From positions 7,396,501 through 7,460,500 of the forward strand of contig CATNEN010000034.1 of NCBI GenBank assembly GCA_950097015.1: a DNA stretch of 64,000 nucleotides, written 5' to 3'. This stretch comes from Macrostomum hystrix. Lineage: Eukaryota > Platyhelminthes > Macrostomidae. Shown here piece by piece: positions 34,561 to 47,556 of this stretch. A program made the translations under genes and the position numbers. Each line of letters opens with the position of its first letter. The first letter of the stretch is position 1. The notes under the pieces are model-generated. The model was not told the origin of the DNA. It did no database searches and worked only from the letters and a program-made list of their open reading frames with translations.

Positions 34561-34997
34561 TATAAATCTATACAGTTTTCGTATCACTGGTAATTAACAG
34601 AATTATTAACAGAAGCACGTTGACAGCAGGGGATTACCATAAATCAGGTGTGTGGGATAATCAGTATATTCGCCCCTTCCAATAAACTCCGAACACGTTG
34701 TCATGTGCTCTCAAAGCTTCTAAACTTGCCAATAGAGTGCGCTAATGCCCTTTCCAAAAATGTACGAGCGTAGAAGACACGAGAAATCTTTGAGAATTAA
34801 GGAGACATTAGTTGCGTAATCAACCGTCACAGTCCTATCTATGCATGCATTATATGCAATGTTAAAGCGATCAAAATTTTCATCGTTTGTTCAGCTGCGT
34901 TCTATGTATAAGGCATTAAAGCGACTTACACACGAAAGCTTAAATTGTTTCACTTACTTGTCCATTTTTACTTACGGTTGGGTAGACTACATCCATG

Positions 34998-35772
34998 ATG
35001 TCTCATCTCTCCCTGTCTTATCTCTCCCTGTCACATCTCTCCCCTGTCTCAACTCTCCCCTGTCTTATCTCTCCCCTGTCTCATCTCTCCCCTGTCTCAT
35101 CTCTCCCCTGTCTCATCTCTCCCCTGTCTCATCTCTCCCCTGTCTTATCTCTCCCCTGTCTCATCTCTCCCCTGTCTCATCTCTCCCCTGTCTCATCTCT
35201 CCCCTGTCTCATCTTTCTCCCTGTCTCATCTCTCCCTGTCTCAACTCTCCCTTTTCGCATCTCTCTGTCTCATATTTCTCCCTGTCTCATCTCTCCCTGT
35301 CTCGTCTCTCCCTGTCTCGTCTCTCCCTGTCTCATCTCTCCCTGTCTCGTCTCTCCCTGTCTCGTCTCTCCCTGTCTCAACTCTCCCATTTCGCATCTCT
35401 CTGTCTCATCTGTCTCCCTGCCTCATCTCTCCCTGTCTCAACTCTCCGATTTCGCATCTCTCTGTCTCATCTTTCTCCCTGTCTCATCTCTCTCCCTGTC
35501 TCATCTCTCTCCCTGTCTCATCTCTCCCTGTCTCATCTCTCCCTGTCTCAACTCTCCCATTTCGCATCTCTCTGTCTCATCTTTCTCCCTGTCTCATCTC
35601 TCTCCCTGTCTCATCTCTCTCCCTGTCTCATCTCTCCCTGTCTCATCTCTCCCTGTCTCAACTCTCCCATTTCGCATCTCTCTGTCTCATCTCTCTCCGT
35701 CTTATCTCTTCCCTGTCTCATCTCTCCCCTGTCTCATCTCTCCCCTGTCTCATTTCTCCCGTGCCTCATCTG
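34998..35772. repeat. 15/16-bp array sharing the MITE unit
   Basis: Units of catctctcccctgtct, the reverse complement of agacaggggagagatg, the same motif amplified in the MITEs at 12768 and 38034. A longer block with aactctcccatttcgcat recurs several times. No MITE termini flank it. Confidence 0.9.
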
Positions 35773-36840
35773 CAGTGAATAATTCCAGTAAAATTTATAC
35801 ATTTCTTCGAGGTAGAAAAACTGAAATAATCGCAGAAGTCACGAACAGAGATCTCAATCACCCCAGGTCCTTGACAAGCTTGCTATGTTTTTAATAAACT
35901 ATTTACTTAGGCGGATTTGAGCTAGTCGCTAATAACAATGGTAGGCCATGATCCCGCAGATGCGCGAACTGAATTCTATTTTTATAAATAGAGGTTTTCG
36001 AGTCCACAATGTGTATAGAGAATTATTCGCTTGAATTGAAAACAACAATATACTCGTATACTGGAATTGAATGCCGAGCATTTCTAGGCTTATCTGTTCA
36101 GATAAGGAAACCTTTAAATATATGCCTACTCAGGAAAAATTCTATTAATTATAATTCAATATTGTCTATAAGGGCTCACAAAGCTCGCGTGTCTAAAAAT
36201 TCTTTTTAAAATCCGATTTTTTTAATTCATATTTCGAAGGCGTGAATAGAGTAAGGATTGGTGTTCAACTAGCTAGCTTTGAAGTGTCCACTGAAAAAAA
36301 TGTCAAAACCATCTGCCGCTACAGGACAGTTTAATTGATATTTTAATATCGAATTTTTCTAGACCGCTTCTCTAAGTCTATAGTTGTTGGACTGCAGCTG
36401 GATGCGAAGCATGCAATTATTATTAATGATTGTAATAACTTGACTTGGCCTCTATATAAAGAAAGTCTTCACTTGAAGAGGAAGACATTTTTGGAATAAT
36501 ATTTCAGACACTGAAGCGCTTACGAGTATGACGTATTGCGCAATGAGTGTCATTTTGAGCTGGCATGAGTGTGAGAAACATGACTCGGCCACACCAAGAT
36601 TTGAGTAGATATTATTGTTGGCATCGGCAGGTGATTTTCTTCTACTAGGTGAACGGTGAAGTAGGTTAGGCGAAAGGCTAAGTGGAGAGGTAGGGGAGTG
36701 GAAGGGTGAGAGGCTGCGGGAGACGGGAGAGGGTGGAGGGAAGAGGATGCAGATAGAAAAGAGGATAAACAGGATGAAGAAATGAAGAACGTCAGTAGGC
36801 AGGGGCTGACGATATGGTGGAGAGGATGAAGGGAGGAAGT
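35773..36840. other. No recognisable gene
   Basis: AT-rich, with only short open frames lacking any domain or splice context. Purine-rich sequence leads into the next array from about 36660. Confidence 0.5.
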
Positions 36841-36844
36841 TTCA

Positions 36845-37140
36845 TAGAGGATAAAGAAAGAGGATGGAGGGGAGAGGATGGAGGATGGAGGGGAGAGGAT
36901 GGAAGATGGAGGGGAGAGGATGGAGTGGAGAGGATGGAAGATGGAGTGGAGAGGATGGAAGATGGAGTGGAGAGGATGGAAGATGGAGTGGAGAGGATGG
37001 AAGATGGAGTGGAGAGGATGGAAGATGGAGTGGAGAGGATGGAGGATAAAGAGGAGAGGATGGAGGATGAAGGGGAAAGGATGGATGATGGAGTGGAGAG
37101 GATGGAAGATGGAGCGGAGAGGATGGAAGATGGAAGGGAT
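36845..37140. repeat. 21-bp purine minisatellite
   Basis: About 14 units of agatggagtggagaggatgg-a, degenerate at both ends (gaggggagaggatgga). Spacer 37141-37990 shows no gene. Confidence 0.9.
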
Positions 37141-37994
37141 GGGATGGTGGATACAGTAGTGGGGCCTGATAGCTGTGGTGATTTGGCACAGTCTATTACT
37201 TCTAGGGAAGTCTGTGAACCGTGTCAAATAATAAATTAAGGGCAGGTCTTTGACCAGGTCGCCTTACAACCCGTTTGAATAGCACAGCTTGAGCCACATG
37301 CACCTGAGCTGGTTCCCTAGATTCCCGGGATCAAGTATAGCCTGAGTAAAGTGGAGCTATAAAATGAGCAGGATGACAGTGATAAATAGATCTGAGAGTT
37401 TGAATCCCAAGTTGGGGATAAATTTCCGCGATAACTGGTTGCTATCCAGTTGCTATGACCGGAGGGCTGCAGGTATATAACGCTAAAATAAGCCAAGACA
37501 ATGCTTTCCACACCCTTGAATGCGTGAGCTGCGAAGTGTGAACACTCAGACTGCGCCTTGAAGATGCTTATTAACAGAACATGACTCGCCACTGCAGTCA
37601 AGAAGTCAAAGTCACACACTGGGAGACATCACGCATGACACTTATTCAAGCACCTCCAGTGCCATCTCCACCCATTCACTGAGGCAAACCTGCCATGGTT
37701 ACTAACTAAATGTGTGGGTGGGAAAATATGAGGATTTCTCTGCACACTGTAATATCGTATAGATTGTTAGTGCAGTGTTGCGTGGACGACTGCCTGAATA
37801 GGAAAAATCCCAGAAGCTACCGTTTTAAGAAATTCGATTAGCAACGGGAAATTAGTATAGATTAGCCGGCGATTATTTGACTATAAACAATGCTTTTGTT
37901 TATCCACATTGCTTTCAGAAGAAGAATTTTTATGGCTCATTCTTTGTGAAAGTCCATTGTTATGTTGATAGTTTTGGCGACACTTACACAACAG

Positions 37995-39000
37995 TATTTT
38001 TGGCCACTGACCCTTCATTGGGTGACACTAGACCAGGGGTCGGCAAACTTATTAGCTGGCGGGCCAAAGAGAGAATCTAAAAGACGACAGCGGGCCGCTT
38101 TGACTGTAGAAATATTATATAAGGGCGAGATAAGACACGGGAAGATGAGACACGGGAGAGATGAGACACGGGAGAGATGAGACACGGGAGAGATGAGACA
38201 CGGGAGAGATGAGACACGGGAGAGATGAGACACGGGAGAGATGAGACACGGGAGAGATGAGACACGGGAGAGATGAGACACGGGAGAGATGAGACACGGG
38301 AGAGATGAGACACAGGAGAGATGAGACACGGGAGAGATAAGACACGGGAGAGATGAGACACGGGAGAGATGAGACACGGGAGAGATGAGACACGGGAGAG
38401 ATGAGACACGGGAGAGATGAGACACGGGAGAGATGAGACACGGGAGAGATGAGACACGGGAGAGATGAGACACGGGAGAGATGAGACACGGGAGAGATGA
38501 GACACGGGAGAGATGAGACACGGGAGAGATGAGACACGGGAGAGATGAGACACGGGAGAGATGAGACACGGGAGAGATGAGACACGGGAGAGATGAGACA
38601 CGGGAGAGATGAGACACGGGAGAGATGAGACACGGGAGAGATGAGACACGGGAGAGATGAGACACGGGAGAGATGAGACACGGGAGAGATGAGACACGGG
38701 AGAGATGAGACACGGGAGAGATGAGACACGGGAGAGATGAGACACGGGAGAGATGAGACACGGGAGAGATGAGACACGGGAGAGATGAGACACGGGAGAG
38801 ATGAGACACGGGAGAGATGAGACACGGGAGAGATGAGACAGGATACAATAGGTGTTGGAAGGGGCAACGGGCCGGATTAGGGAGCTTCGAGGGCCGCATC
38901 TGGCCCGCGGGCCGGTGTTTGCCGAGCCCTGCACTAGACCCGCAGCCAGCGAGGTGATTCTGCCCATTCCTCTTGGGCATCCTCACTGTGCCTTCATTGT
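37995..39000 (-). mobile_element. SINE-2 fragment split by a hAT MITE
   Basis: Sequence ttgggtgacactagac (38018-38033) continues after the MITE as ccgcagccagcgagg and attctgcccatt (38940-38970). Removing the MITE and one target copy restores the SINE-2 end seen at 23011-23063 (tggtgacattagacccgtagccagcgagc). This shows the MITE landed in a pre-existing SINE-2. Confidence 0.75.
38034..38931. mobile_element. hAT-type MITE expanded by an internal minisatellite
   Basis: Starts caggggtcggcaaactt and ends gtgtttgccgagccctg, inverted termini. Perfect 8-bp target duplication cactagac at 38026-38033 and 38932-38939. The subterminal parts (agcgggccgctttgactgta; ggggcaacgggcc) match the 233-bp copy at 6162. 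The middle is an array, about 38110-38840, of some 45 units of the 16-mer gagacacgggagagat, nearly identical. The element is 898 bp; the 250-320-codon minus-strand frames are artefacts. Confidence 0.92.
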
Positions 39001-39435
39001 GTTTTGACTATTCTGACAAGGACAGGAATCTATTATCGCAGAAATGTAATCAGCTCGAAAATAGTGACAGCCTTAGCAGGAATATTTAAAAAAATTAATT
39101 TTGATCATCATAACAAGATTAGACAGAAAATGCACGTCCAGGTGTTATTAGCACATTCTTGTCAGTGCGCTTTTAAATAGCAGATTCTGTGCAAATTTGT
39201 CAAAATGATTTTGGCATTAATAAATATCCCACTGAGAATTAGCCTTTCGTGTTAAGATTATTGGTGTTTGGCAGCATTTCGATACTATTGATTTCTCACC
39301 TTTAATTCCCTTCATTTCGCGTCCTCCAATGCAAGAAGTAATCCGAACTCAATTATACTTTTGGGTCTAATTAGCACATTGTGGTTTTAATGTTTTCCGC
39401 ATTATATACATGTACGAGTATTTACATGTTCCTAA
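39001..39435. other. No recognisable gene
   Basis: AT-rich spacer without coding or element signals that I can support. Confidence 0.5.
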
Positions 39436-39436
39436 T

Positions 39437-40215
39437 CCAAAAGTATGTTCTGGAAACTGTTTATTGTGGAAACTGTTTATTGTGGAAACTGTTTCTTCTG
39501 GAAACTGTTTATTCTGGAAACTGTTTATTGTAAAAACTGTTTCTTCTGGAAACTGTTTATTGTGGAAACTGTTTATTCTGGAAACTGTTTCTTCTGGAAA
39601 CTGTTTCTTCTGGAAACTGTTTATTGTGGAAACTGTTTATTCTGGAAACTGTTTCTTCTGGAAACTGTTTCTTCTGGAAACTGTTTATTCTGGAAACTGT
39701 TTCTTCTGGAAACTGTTTCTTCTGGAAACTGTTTCTTCTGGAAACTGTTTATTCTGGAAACTGTTTCTTCTGGAAACTGTTTCTTCTGGAAACTGTTTAT
39801 TGTGAAAACTGTTTATTCTGGAAACTGTTTCTTCTGGAAACTGTTTATTGTGAAAACTGTTTCTTCTGGAAACTGTTTCTTCTGAAAACTGTTTCTTCTG
39901 GAAACTGTTTCTTCTGGAAACTGTTTATTCTGGAAACTGTTTATTCTGGAAACTGTTTATTCTGGAAACTGTTTCTTCTGGAAACTGTTTATTCTGGAAA
40001 CTGATTATTCTGGAAACTGTTTATTGTGGAAACTGTTTATTCTGGAAACTGTTTATTGTGGAAACTGTTTATTCTGGAAACTGTTTCTTCTGGAAACTGT
40101 TTCTTCTGGAAACTGTTTATTGTGGAAACTGTCTATTGTGGAAACTATTTATTCTAGAAACTTTTTATTCTGGAAACTGTTTATTGTGAAAACTGTTTAT
40201 TCTGGAAACAGTTTT
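39437..40215. repeat. 16-bp minisatellite
   Basis: About 48 units of ctggaaactgtttctt, with tattctgg and tattgtgg subtypes. Frames read open because the unit lacks stops in plus-strand phases. Confidence 0.95.
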
Positions 40216-42885
40216 GTGTGGAAAGTGCTTTCAAATAGATAAATCTGTGGTTGAAGTCAGTGAATCAAATTGACGTTGATAACAGGAAGCCCTTTGAGTA
40301 TCATTTTAGAGTTTTAGCGAACAGTTGGTCGGTAGACTTTTTATGAAATATCAAGCAGTTCGTCTCCTATACACTTTTATCGATAATGTTTCTGTACGCT
40401 TACTTATATGTGCTCTGTAGGATTGCTAGGAATTGTGCCTCAGGCATATTTTATATTTATTATATTATTATTCCTTAGAATTCCAGCGAAGCCCAGTTGA
40501 ACGGCCTATCCCACGTGCCCATTTTTTGAGATCCCCCTATTGCGGGAACGAGTTGGGAGGAAGGGAACAGATTGGGAGCCGAGATTTCAGTCCAGATTCG
40601 AACGGAACGGAAGGGCCAGCCAGGTGTGCAGTCTATTGAGGCCTGGCTTCAACTTCAAAAGATTTTTCGGGGGGGGGAGACTGTCGGAGCGTGCGAGGCA
40701 GTGAGGCAATTTTTTAGTCCAACCTGCCCCAAAGGCCTGCATGCCCACGTGCGGTTCCTGGTCAGACTTCCACCCCCAGCTCACTGGAGGATGCAATAAG
40801 AGGAGGGAGGAATTTCCCAATGAATCTCCCGCCGCGCATTGGGAGAATAGGGACATTTTTCCCCTCGTTCTCCAAATTCATCGCTGTCACAGACCTATAA
40901 CTGAGATGGCTCTCTGATAAGGACTGAGATATTCCACTCGAATTTCGGCCTCTCGAGATTGGCTCGCGAACCATTTTTTTGTTTAAATGAACGGCCATAC
41001 TTGAGCACACACTCAAGCTTGCCTGCGGGATTCAAACTGCGTGCCACCAATTGATCAAGCCATTTTATTCTACGAGTATATATAGCATTGCATGTGTCCT
41101 TGGGCTTTGAACCATTTTTGGGATATTGTTGGCAGGACCATGGTCAGCTCGACTACTTGTCGAGCTCGTTCATATGTGCTACCGCTTTTTTAACCTAGCT
41201 GCGGTTGCTATGGCCACGCGTCCCTGCAGCCTTTAGTTCTATTCTAGAGTTAAAGGCTTTTGCACTAAAATACTTTTGAAAAATTCGGAAATTATTTAGA
41301 GAGTGACTGCAGGGAGGGTTGAGGGAGTGACTGAGGTGTCTGAAAGAGTGACTGAGGGGCTAAGATAATTACTTTTGGGAGTGCTGAGGGAGTGACTGAC
41401 GTTGGAGCTGAATGGGAAAGGTTGATTAAGCTGAGCAATGTGTGGTATAACTGTACTCAACTATTTTTTCTATACTCTACGAGTGGCATTAACTCGGCGT
41501 GCATCTATATAGTGTAAATAATAGTTTAGGAAAAATTTTCAGAACTGAACTGACACAATAAACAGCAAAACGGGAGCTTAATGGACAATAAACAATTCAT
41601 TTAAATAGTAACTAAGCGCTCAGCAGCTTGCGCTGACAACAAAAATATTACAGTAGAGAAGAAGCGGTGGTCCATTATGGGGTAGAAGCTAAACACGCGA
41701 CATCAAGGGAGCTTTATTTCCCTTTAAATAATAGCATCCCATGCAGGGGCCAGGTATTGATACATTGTTGTTGATTATAGTGTGAGCAGTGCATGTGCCA
41801 CACTTCTGTTAATAATGAGTCGGATGTGAATATAAAATTTTATAGAAAACATATAAATTAGCTACAACAAATAGGCAGCTGAATGGTGATAGAAACTGTC
41901 GTTTTTCCCATTTGATATAAAAATCTGACATTTTAAAATTTGACATTTCATTTGGAGCACGCGACAAAATCAAAACATAACTAACTAACTGTTCTGTAAA
42001 CAGTTTAGCTTTAAGTAGGCCTCTGTAAAATACAACCCGAGGGCAAACGATATTCCGCTAATAACAGTCCAGTGCGATCAGTGTGCTCAAATGTGAGAAC
42101 AAAATTACGCGCGACCAATAGCTGCAGGGGCTGTTCAAATTTACATTAGTTTTATTCTAAAATGAGCATCTAACCATTTGAAATGACGACAAACCGTAAG
42201 TTTAGCAACACTGAGAGTCTACGTACACACATGAACCCTAACCAGATTGAAATTGATAATCCGAATTTCAAAAAGGTCAGGCATTTTGGGTAAAATTGCT
42301 AGATAGATCGAATAGAACTCATTATCAGTGCAATCTTGGGACAGTTAATTGTCAAGGTGACAATGCAGGAGCGTCACTCTAAATCTAAACCTGCATATGA
42401 TATAGTGTAAAACAGAGTCCGAGTAGGTTCATGTAAGTGTGATGCAACAGTCTTTGTATCCGGGACGTTTTCTATTCGTCACAAACGGACAACACATGCA
42501 GGATGTTATAAATAAGTAATGGTACATGATGTCACACCCGATGTGATGGTATATACTATTAGTTATTGCCTTGGAAATTGAGTTCACAGATTTGAGCATT
42601 TATTCAAACCAGACATATTTAGACCAGACATATGGCCAGCTAGCAAGAATTTATGGTTAATGTGCACAATTTGACTCTATACAATATTCAACTGCACTTG
42701 TGGGCTCAAATTTCATCTCGAAATTCGAGCTCGAAAATATCATTGTGACACAGAACAGCAGAACATATGCGCAGATGGGAATTCGCAATTTCGTTGGGAA
42801 GTTGAAAATGAGCATTTAGAATTGTTTGAATACGTTTTGTTGTCTACAGACTTCCTGGAATCACTGTAATCACGTGGAATCTCTC
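40216..42885. other. Long spacer, no gene recognised
   Basis: 40480-41040 is more GC-rich than its surroundings, with open frames of 60-90 codons on both strands, possibly an old mobile element, but I cannot name it. 41041-42885 is AT-rich and featureless apart from short gagtgactgagg-like repeats at about 41295-41400. Confidence 0.45.
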
Positions 42886-42889
42886 TAAC

Positions 42890-44785
42890 ACATTCACAAA
42901 TCCTAATAACACATTCCTGAATCCCTGTAACACATTCACAAATCCTAAAAACACATTCCTGAATCCCTGTAACACATTCACAAATCCTAATAACACATTC
43001 CTGAATCCCTGTAACACATTCCTGAATCCCTGTAACACATTCCTGAATCCCTGTAACACATTCAAGAATCCCTGTAACACATTCAAGAATCCCTGTAACA
43101 CATTCAAGAATCCCTGTAACACATTCAAGAATCCCTGTAACACATTCCTGAATCCCTGTAACACATTTAAGAATCCCTGTAACACATTCAAGAATCCCTG
43201 TAACACATTCCTGAATCCCTGTAACACATTCAAGAATCCCTGCAACACATTCAAGAATCCCTGCAACACATTTAAGAATTCATGTAACACATTCAAGAAT
43301 TCATGTAACACATTCAAGAATCCATGTAACACATTCAAGAATCCATGTAACACATTCAAGAATCCCTGTAACACATTCAAGAATCCCTGCAACACATTTT
43401 AGAATCCCTGTAACACATTTAAGAATCCCTGTAACACATTTAAGAATCCCTGTAACACATTTAAGAATCCCTGTAACACATTTAAGAATCCCTGTAACAC
43501 ATTTTAGAATCCCTGTAACACATTTAAGAATCCGTGTAACACATTTAAGAATCCCTGTAACACATTTAAGAATCCCTGTAACACATTTAAGAATCCATGT
43601 AACACATTTAAGAATCCCTGCAACACATTTTAGAATCCCTGTAACACATTTAAGAATCCCTGTAACACATTTAAGAATCCGTGTAACACATTTAAGAATC
43701 CCTGTAACACATTTAAGAATCCCTGTAACACATTTAAGAATCCATGTAACACATTTAAGAATCCGTGTAACACATTTAAGAATCCCTGTAACACATTTAA
43801 GAATCCCTGTAACACATTTAAGAATCCATGTAACACATTTAAGAATCCCTGCAACACATTTAAGAATCCCTGTAACACATTTAAGAATCCGTATAACACA
43901 TTTTAGAATCCCTGTAACACATTTAAGAATCCCTGCAACACATTTAAGAATCCCTGTAACACATTCAAGAATCCATGTAACACATTCAAGAATCCCTGTA
44001 ACACATTTAAGAATCCCTGTAACACATTCAAGAATCCCTGCAACACATTCAAGAATCCCTGCAACACATTTAAGAATCCCTGTAACACATTTAAGAATCC
44101 CTGTAACACATTTAAGAATCCCTGTAACACATTTAAGAATCCCTGTAACACATTTAAGAATCCGTGTAACACATTTAAGAATCCCTGTAACACATTTAAG
44201 AATCCCTGCAACACATTTAAGAATCCCTGTAACACATTTAAGAATCCCTGTAACACATTTAAGAATCCATGTAACACATTTAAGAATCCCTGCAACACAT
44301 TTAAGAATCCGTGTAACACATTTAAGAATCCCTGTAACACATTTAAGAATCCCTGCAACACATTTAAGAATCCCTGTAACACATTTAAGAATCCCTGCAA
44401 CACATTTTAGAATCCCTGTAACACATTTAAGAATCCCTGCAACACATTTAAGAATCCCTGTAACACATTTAAGAATCCATGTAACACATTTAAGAATCCA
44501 TGTAACACATTTAAGAATCCCTGCAACACATTTAAGAATCCGTGTAACACATTTAAGAATCCCTGTAACACATTTAAGAATCCCTGCAACACATTTAAGA
44601 ATCCGTGTAACACATTTAAGAATCCCTGTAACACATTTAAGAATCCCTGCAACACATTTAAGAATCCCTGTAACACATTTAAGAATCCCTGCAACACATT
44701 TTAGAATCCCTGTAACACATTCAAGAATGCCTGTAACACATTCACGAATCCCTGTAACACATTCAGGAATCCCTGTAACACACCC
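42890..44785. repeat. 21-bp minisatellite, about 90 units
   Basis: Units of aacacatttaagaatccctg plus t, with ttcaag, ttcctg and tccatg/tccgtg variants. Outer units are more diverged than inner ones. The 7-residue minus-strand repeat frames are artefacts; a ttttag variant supplies periodic stops. Spacer 44786-45300 shows no clear gene. Confidence 0.95.
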
Positions 44786-45305
44786 GCAGATCTAAAATAC
44801 CATTCGTTTAAGAAAGGGTTAATTTATTCAAATGAAACAGTATTCATTGAACTATGTAAACTAAAGCCCATTTTTTTCTACCCTACTTCAAAGTTTTAAT
44901 TCAGCCAAAGCAGGGAAGAGACAGAGATAACAGATAGAGCCATCGAGCCTTCTCACAGTACAAATAAAGCACCAACTGTCGGCAGTCATAAAATGCAAAT
45001 AAAATCTGAATTACTAATACTATGAAAAGGGCAAAAAATACAGACAGACAGAGCCGCGCAAACAAGCACCCGCAGGGCAAATTGGGCAAATCAAAACACC
45101 GGGAGGGATAAAGAAGCCTGGCTCCCATGTTTACGCAAAGACGAATAGTTGAGTTCTTCCCCCGAAGTAAGTGCGAAATCGAACGGTTTGGCCAGTCAAA
45201 AATGGGTTGAGTTTTGGACACGCGGGGGCCGGGTTTGACGTCAAGCCTTCTCTCCGAACCCCCTTCCATTCCTAACTATCTCTTCAGTCTGAAAAATCAA
45301 CGAAG

Positions 45306-45325
45306 CTCTCTGATTGGCTGGCTGG
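45306..45325. promoter_or_regulatory. Inverted CCAAT box upstream of RhoGAP
   Basis: tgattggctggctggg carries ATTGG, an inverted CCAAT, about 305 bp before the RhoGAP ATG in a locally GC-rich stretch. A promoter is plausible here; the site alone is weak evidence. Confidence 0.3.
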
Positions 45326-45620
45326 GCCAGGGCCAACCCTATTCCGGCACGCACCCCAAGCGTGTGACACGAGCGGGCGGCCCCCACCCCCTCTACTGCA
45401 ACCCCCACTATCCCTTAACTAGGGCCCCCACATACATTTCATACATAACCGCGAGAACACGCGAGCACACCTTCACCTACACGACGTGACCTATACAATT
45501 TTAAAACTAGATTCGGGCTCGTCGGAATTTCATTTCACAACTTCACACATATTAATATTGCGAGTCGTACGTCGAAAGTCTACACGCAGAGAAGTTATTC
45601 TAGAGCGAGCCACAGCCGCA

Positions 45621-47556
45621 ATGTCTGCAGCAATGTTGTGCAACAGTAGTGCAGCCAAGAGCTACAGTCTAAGCCAGCCACCTTGCGACAAGAAGATGGT
45701 CAAACGGATGCTGCTGCTGTCCGCAGACAATAGACAGCAGACGCAGTCAACTGTGGCAGCCGCCCTAGCAGAACAGGAGCTTCGACTGTTGGGCATCAGA
45801 TTGCCAACTGTGGCATCAGGCAAGTCGCCATCGCATAGTATCAAAGCCGCATCGTCGTCAGCGCAATCGGCTCCTGCCCCGATCTCGTCATTGTCGACGC
45901 CCACTGCTCTAGCGCCGTCGGCAACCGCCTGTTTTGGCCGATCGTTGGACAATCAGCCTAGGCGAGAGGTTCCCGGCTTTGGCCGAATTCCAGCTCTGCT
46001 GATCGACTGTTGCGACTATCTCAGAGCTGGCGGCCACCTCAGCGTTGAAGGCCTGTTCCGCATCGAGGGCTCCCGACTGCGTCTGCGCGACCTGCGTCAG
46101 CGTCTGGAGCGCGGCTGCGGCATTCGCGAGGGTACACCGCCACAGGACGTCTGTTCAACATTGAAGGCATGGCTGCGAGAGCTTCCAGAGCCGCTGGTGC
46201 CCGCCCGCATGGCCTTCGCCCTGGCAGAGGCAGCCGGACACGCGTCAGTGGAACATCGGATTCGCGTCCTGCGGCTGTGCGGCCTGCTGCTGAGCACCGA
46301 TCAGCTGGCCTCGCTGCAGTTCCTCTGCGAATTCCTTGGCGAGGTAGGCCTAGCTTTTTTCGATACATATCGGCAATTTATCTATGCAAATTTGTTAAGG
46401 CAGCTTGCAGCTCAGTGGTTAGTTCAGTCCATGGACTGAACTGAACACCTGTATGTGCAGTTGCTTCTTTTAGAATTTGTATGTGGCTGTGCTCTGCCAC
46501 TGGCTATACATTGGGCCCAGCTTAGGCTAGGTTAAATGTTTATGTATTTTTTCCATAGATTCCTGTTCCGTAATTTTATTTTTTTGTCTATTCTCTACCT
46601 ACTCTACTCGTGACTGCAATAAGTAGTAATACGCAGTTATGATAAGAAAAAAACAAATTAATTTTTCTATTTAGGTTAGCCGTGCCAGCCACATGAACAG
46701 GATGGACGCCAGCAATTTGGCCACCTCCCTTGGCCCCAGCCTTCTGCCCATCGGCGACAGTCGACCGGGCGCCGCAGCCGCGGTAGCCTGTCCTCGCGAG
46801 GTTGCCAGACTAAACAGCGGCGTGGCCCTGCTGATTGAGCACCCCGGCGAGTTGGGCCGCTGGCCGGCCGGCCTACACAGACTGCAGCCCCGTCTGCCGC
46901 CCTCTGACGTCGACCGTCAGCATCCGCATCACCTTCATCACTTTCACCAGCTGCACCAGCTTCATCAGCTGCACCAGCGTCGCGAATGCGGCGACGACTC
47001 GGTGGTAAACGACGACACGCAGCAGCATCAGCGGCGTCGCCGAAGCAGCGGCGCTATCGGCGGCGCACTGAAGGCTGTCGGCCGGGCTGTCAGCCGATTG
47101 GCCAGCCGGTCGCGCAGTCGGAGTCCCGGACGCTCGGGGCAGCAGCAGCAGAGACCTCAACGCGCCTCTCCTAGTCCGCCAGCTGTGCGACGCCTTCTTC
47201 ACCGACTGAGTGCCGGCTCGTCGTTGTCTGGCGGCGGCGCAGTTCGTCGCGGAAATGCCGCCGTGGCGCCAGTCGCGGACCAACTGCCGCCTCTGGCACC
47301 GTTGCGTAGTCAAAACAAGCTGCCTCCACCGCCGCCGCCGCTGCCACCGTTGAGCACGCTGCCATCGATCAGCACGCTGAGGACTCCGCTGCTGATGCAC
47401 CAACAGCACCAGCAGCTTCAGCAGCAGCATTTCCATCGCGCAGCCTCAGCTAGCAGTCCCAGCTACTGTTCCTCGTCTTCATCTGCGGGTCCCCTGCGCG
47501 CTGTGCACAGCATTCCCACCACGCCGCTTCGTGTACTGCAGTCGCCGCTTGCCTGA
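45621..47556 (+). CDS. RhoGAP-domain protein, ARHGAP11-like
   Basis: Two exons, 45621-46343 and 46675-47556, joined by a phase-0 GT-AG intron (gaggtaggc ... tttag|GTTAGC), giving about 534 residues. The ATG is the first Met after cagccgca, with a purine at -3; the frame is open further upstream but has no better start. RhoGAP domain, about residues 115-265: GFGRIPALLIDCCDYL, HLSVEGLFRIEGSRLR with the catalytic arginine finger near residue 147, LKAWLRELPEPLVPA, and across the junction NRMDASNLATSLGPSLLP. The short N-terminus (KKMVKRMLLL, ELRLLGIRLP) and domain order recall ARHGAP11, which acts on Rho-family GTPases at the cell cortex during division in vertebrates. The C-terminal half is low-complexity: His/Gln runs, RSRSRSPGRS and proline tracts, without a domain I recognise. 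Intron 1 carries a SINE-1 fragment. Confidence 0.88.
46396..46500 (+). mobile_element. SINE-1 fragment in RhoGAP intron
   Basis: cagtggttagttcagtccat and ggactgaac followed by a ggctgtgctctgcc patch are scattered pieces of SINE-1 in plus orientation, heavily deleted. Confidence 0.35.

Noticed and set aside
33874-34597. Cysteine- or histidine-rich ORFs around 34 kb on both strands
   Set aside because: An 11-bp array is open in all frames; the apparent Cys/His patterns come from the unit.
38015-38986. Minus-strand ORFs of 250-323 codons (SRVSSLPCLISPV repeats)
   Set aside because: They run through a MITE and its internal 16-bp array, including both terminal repeats; no coding signal.
42844-44697. 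Leucine-rich NVLQGFL heptad-like repeat proteins
   Set aside because: A 21-bp array gives a seven-residue period by arithmetic. Frequent in-frame stops from the ttttag variant split it, and there is no start or splice context.
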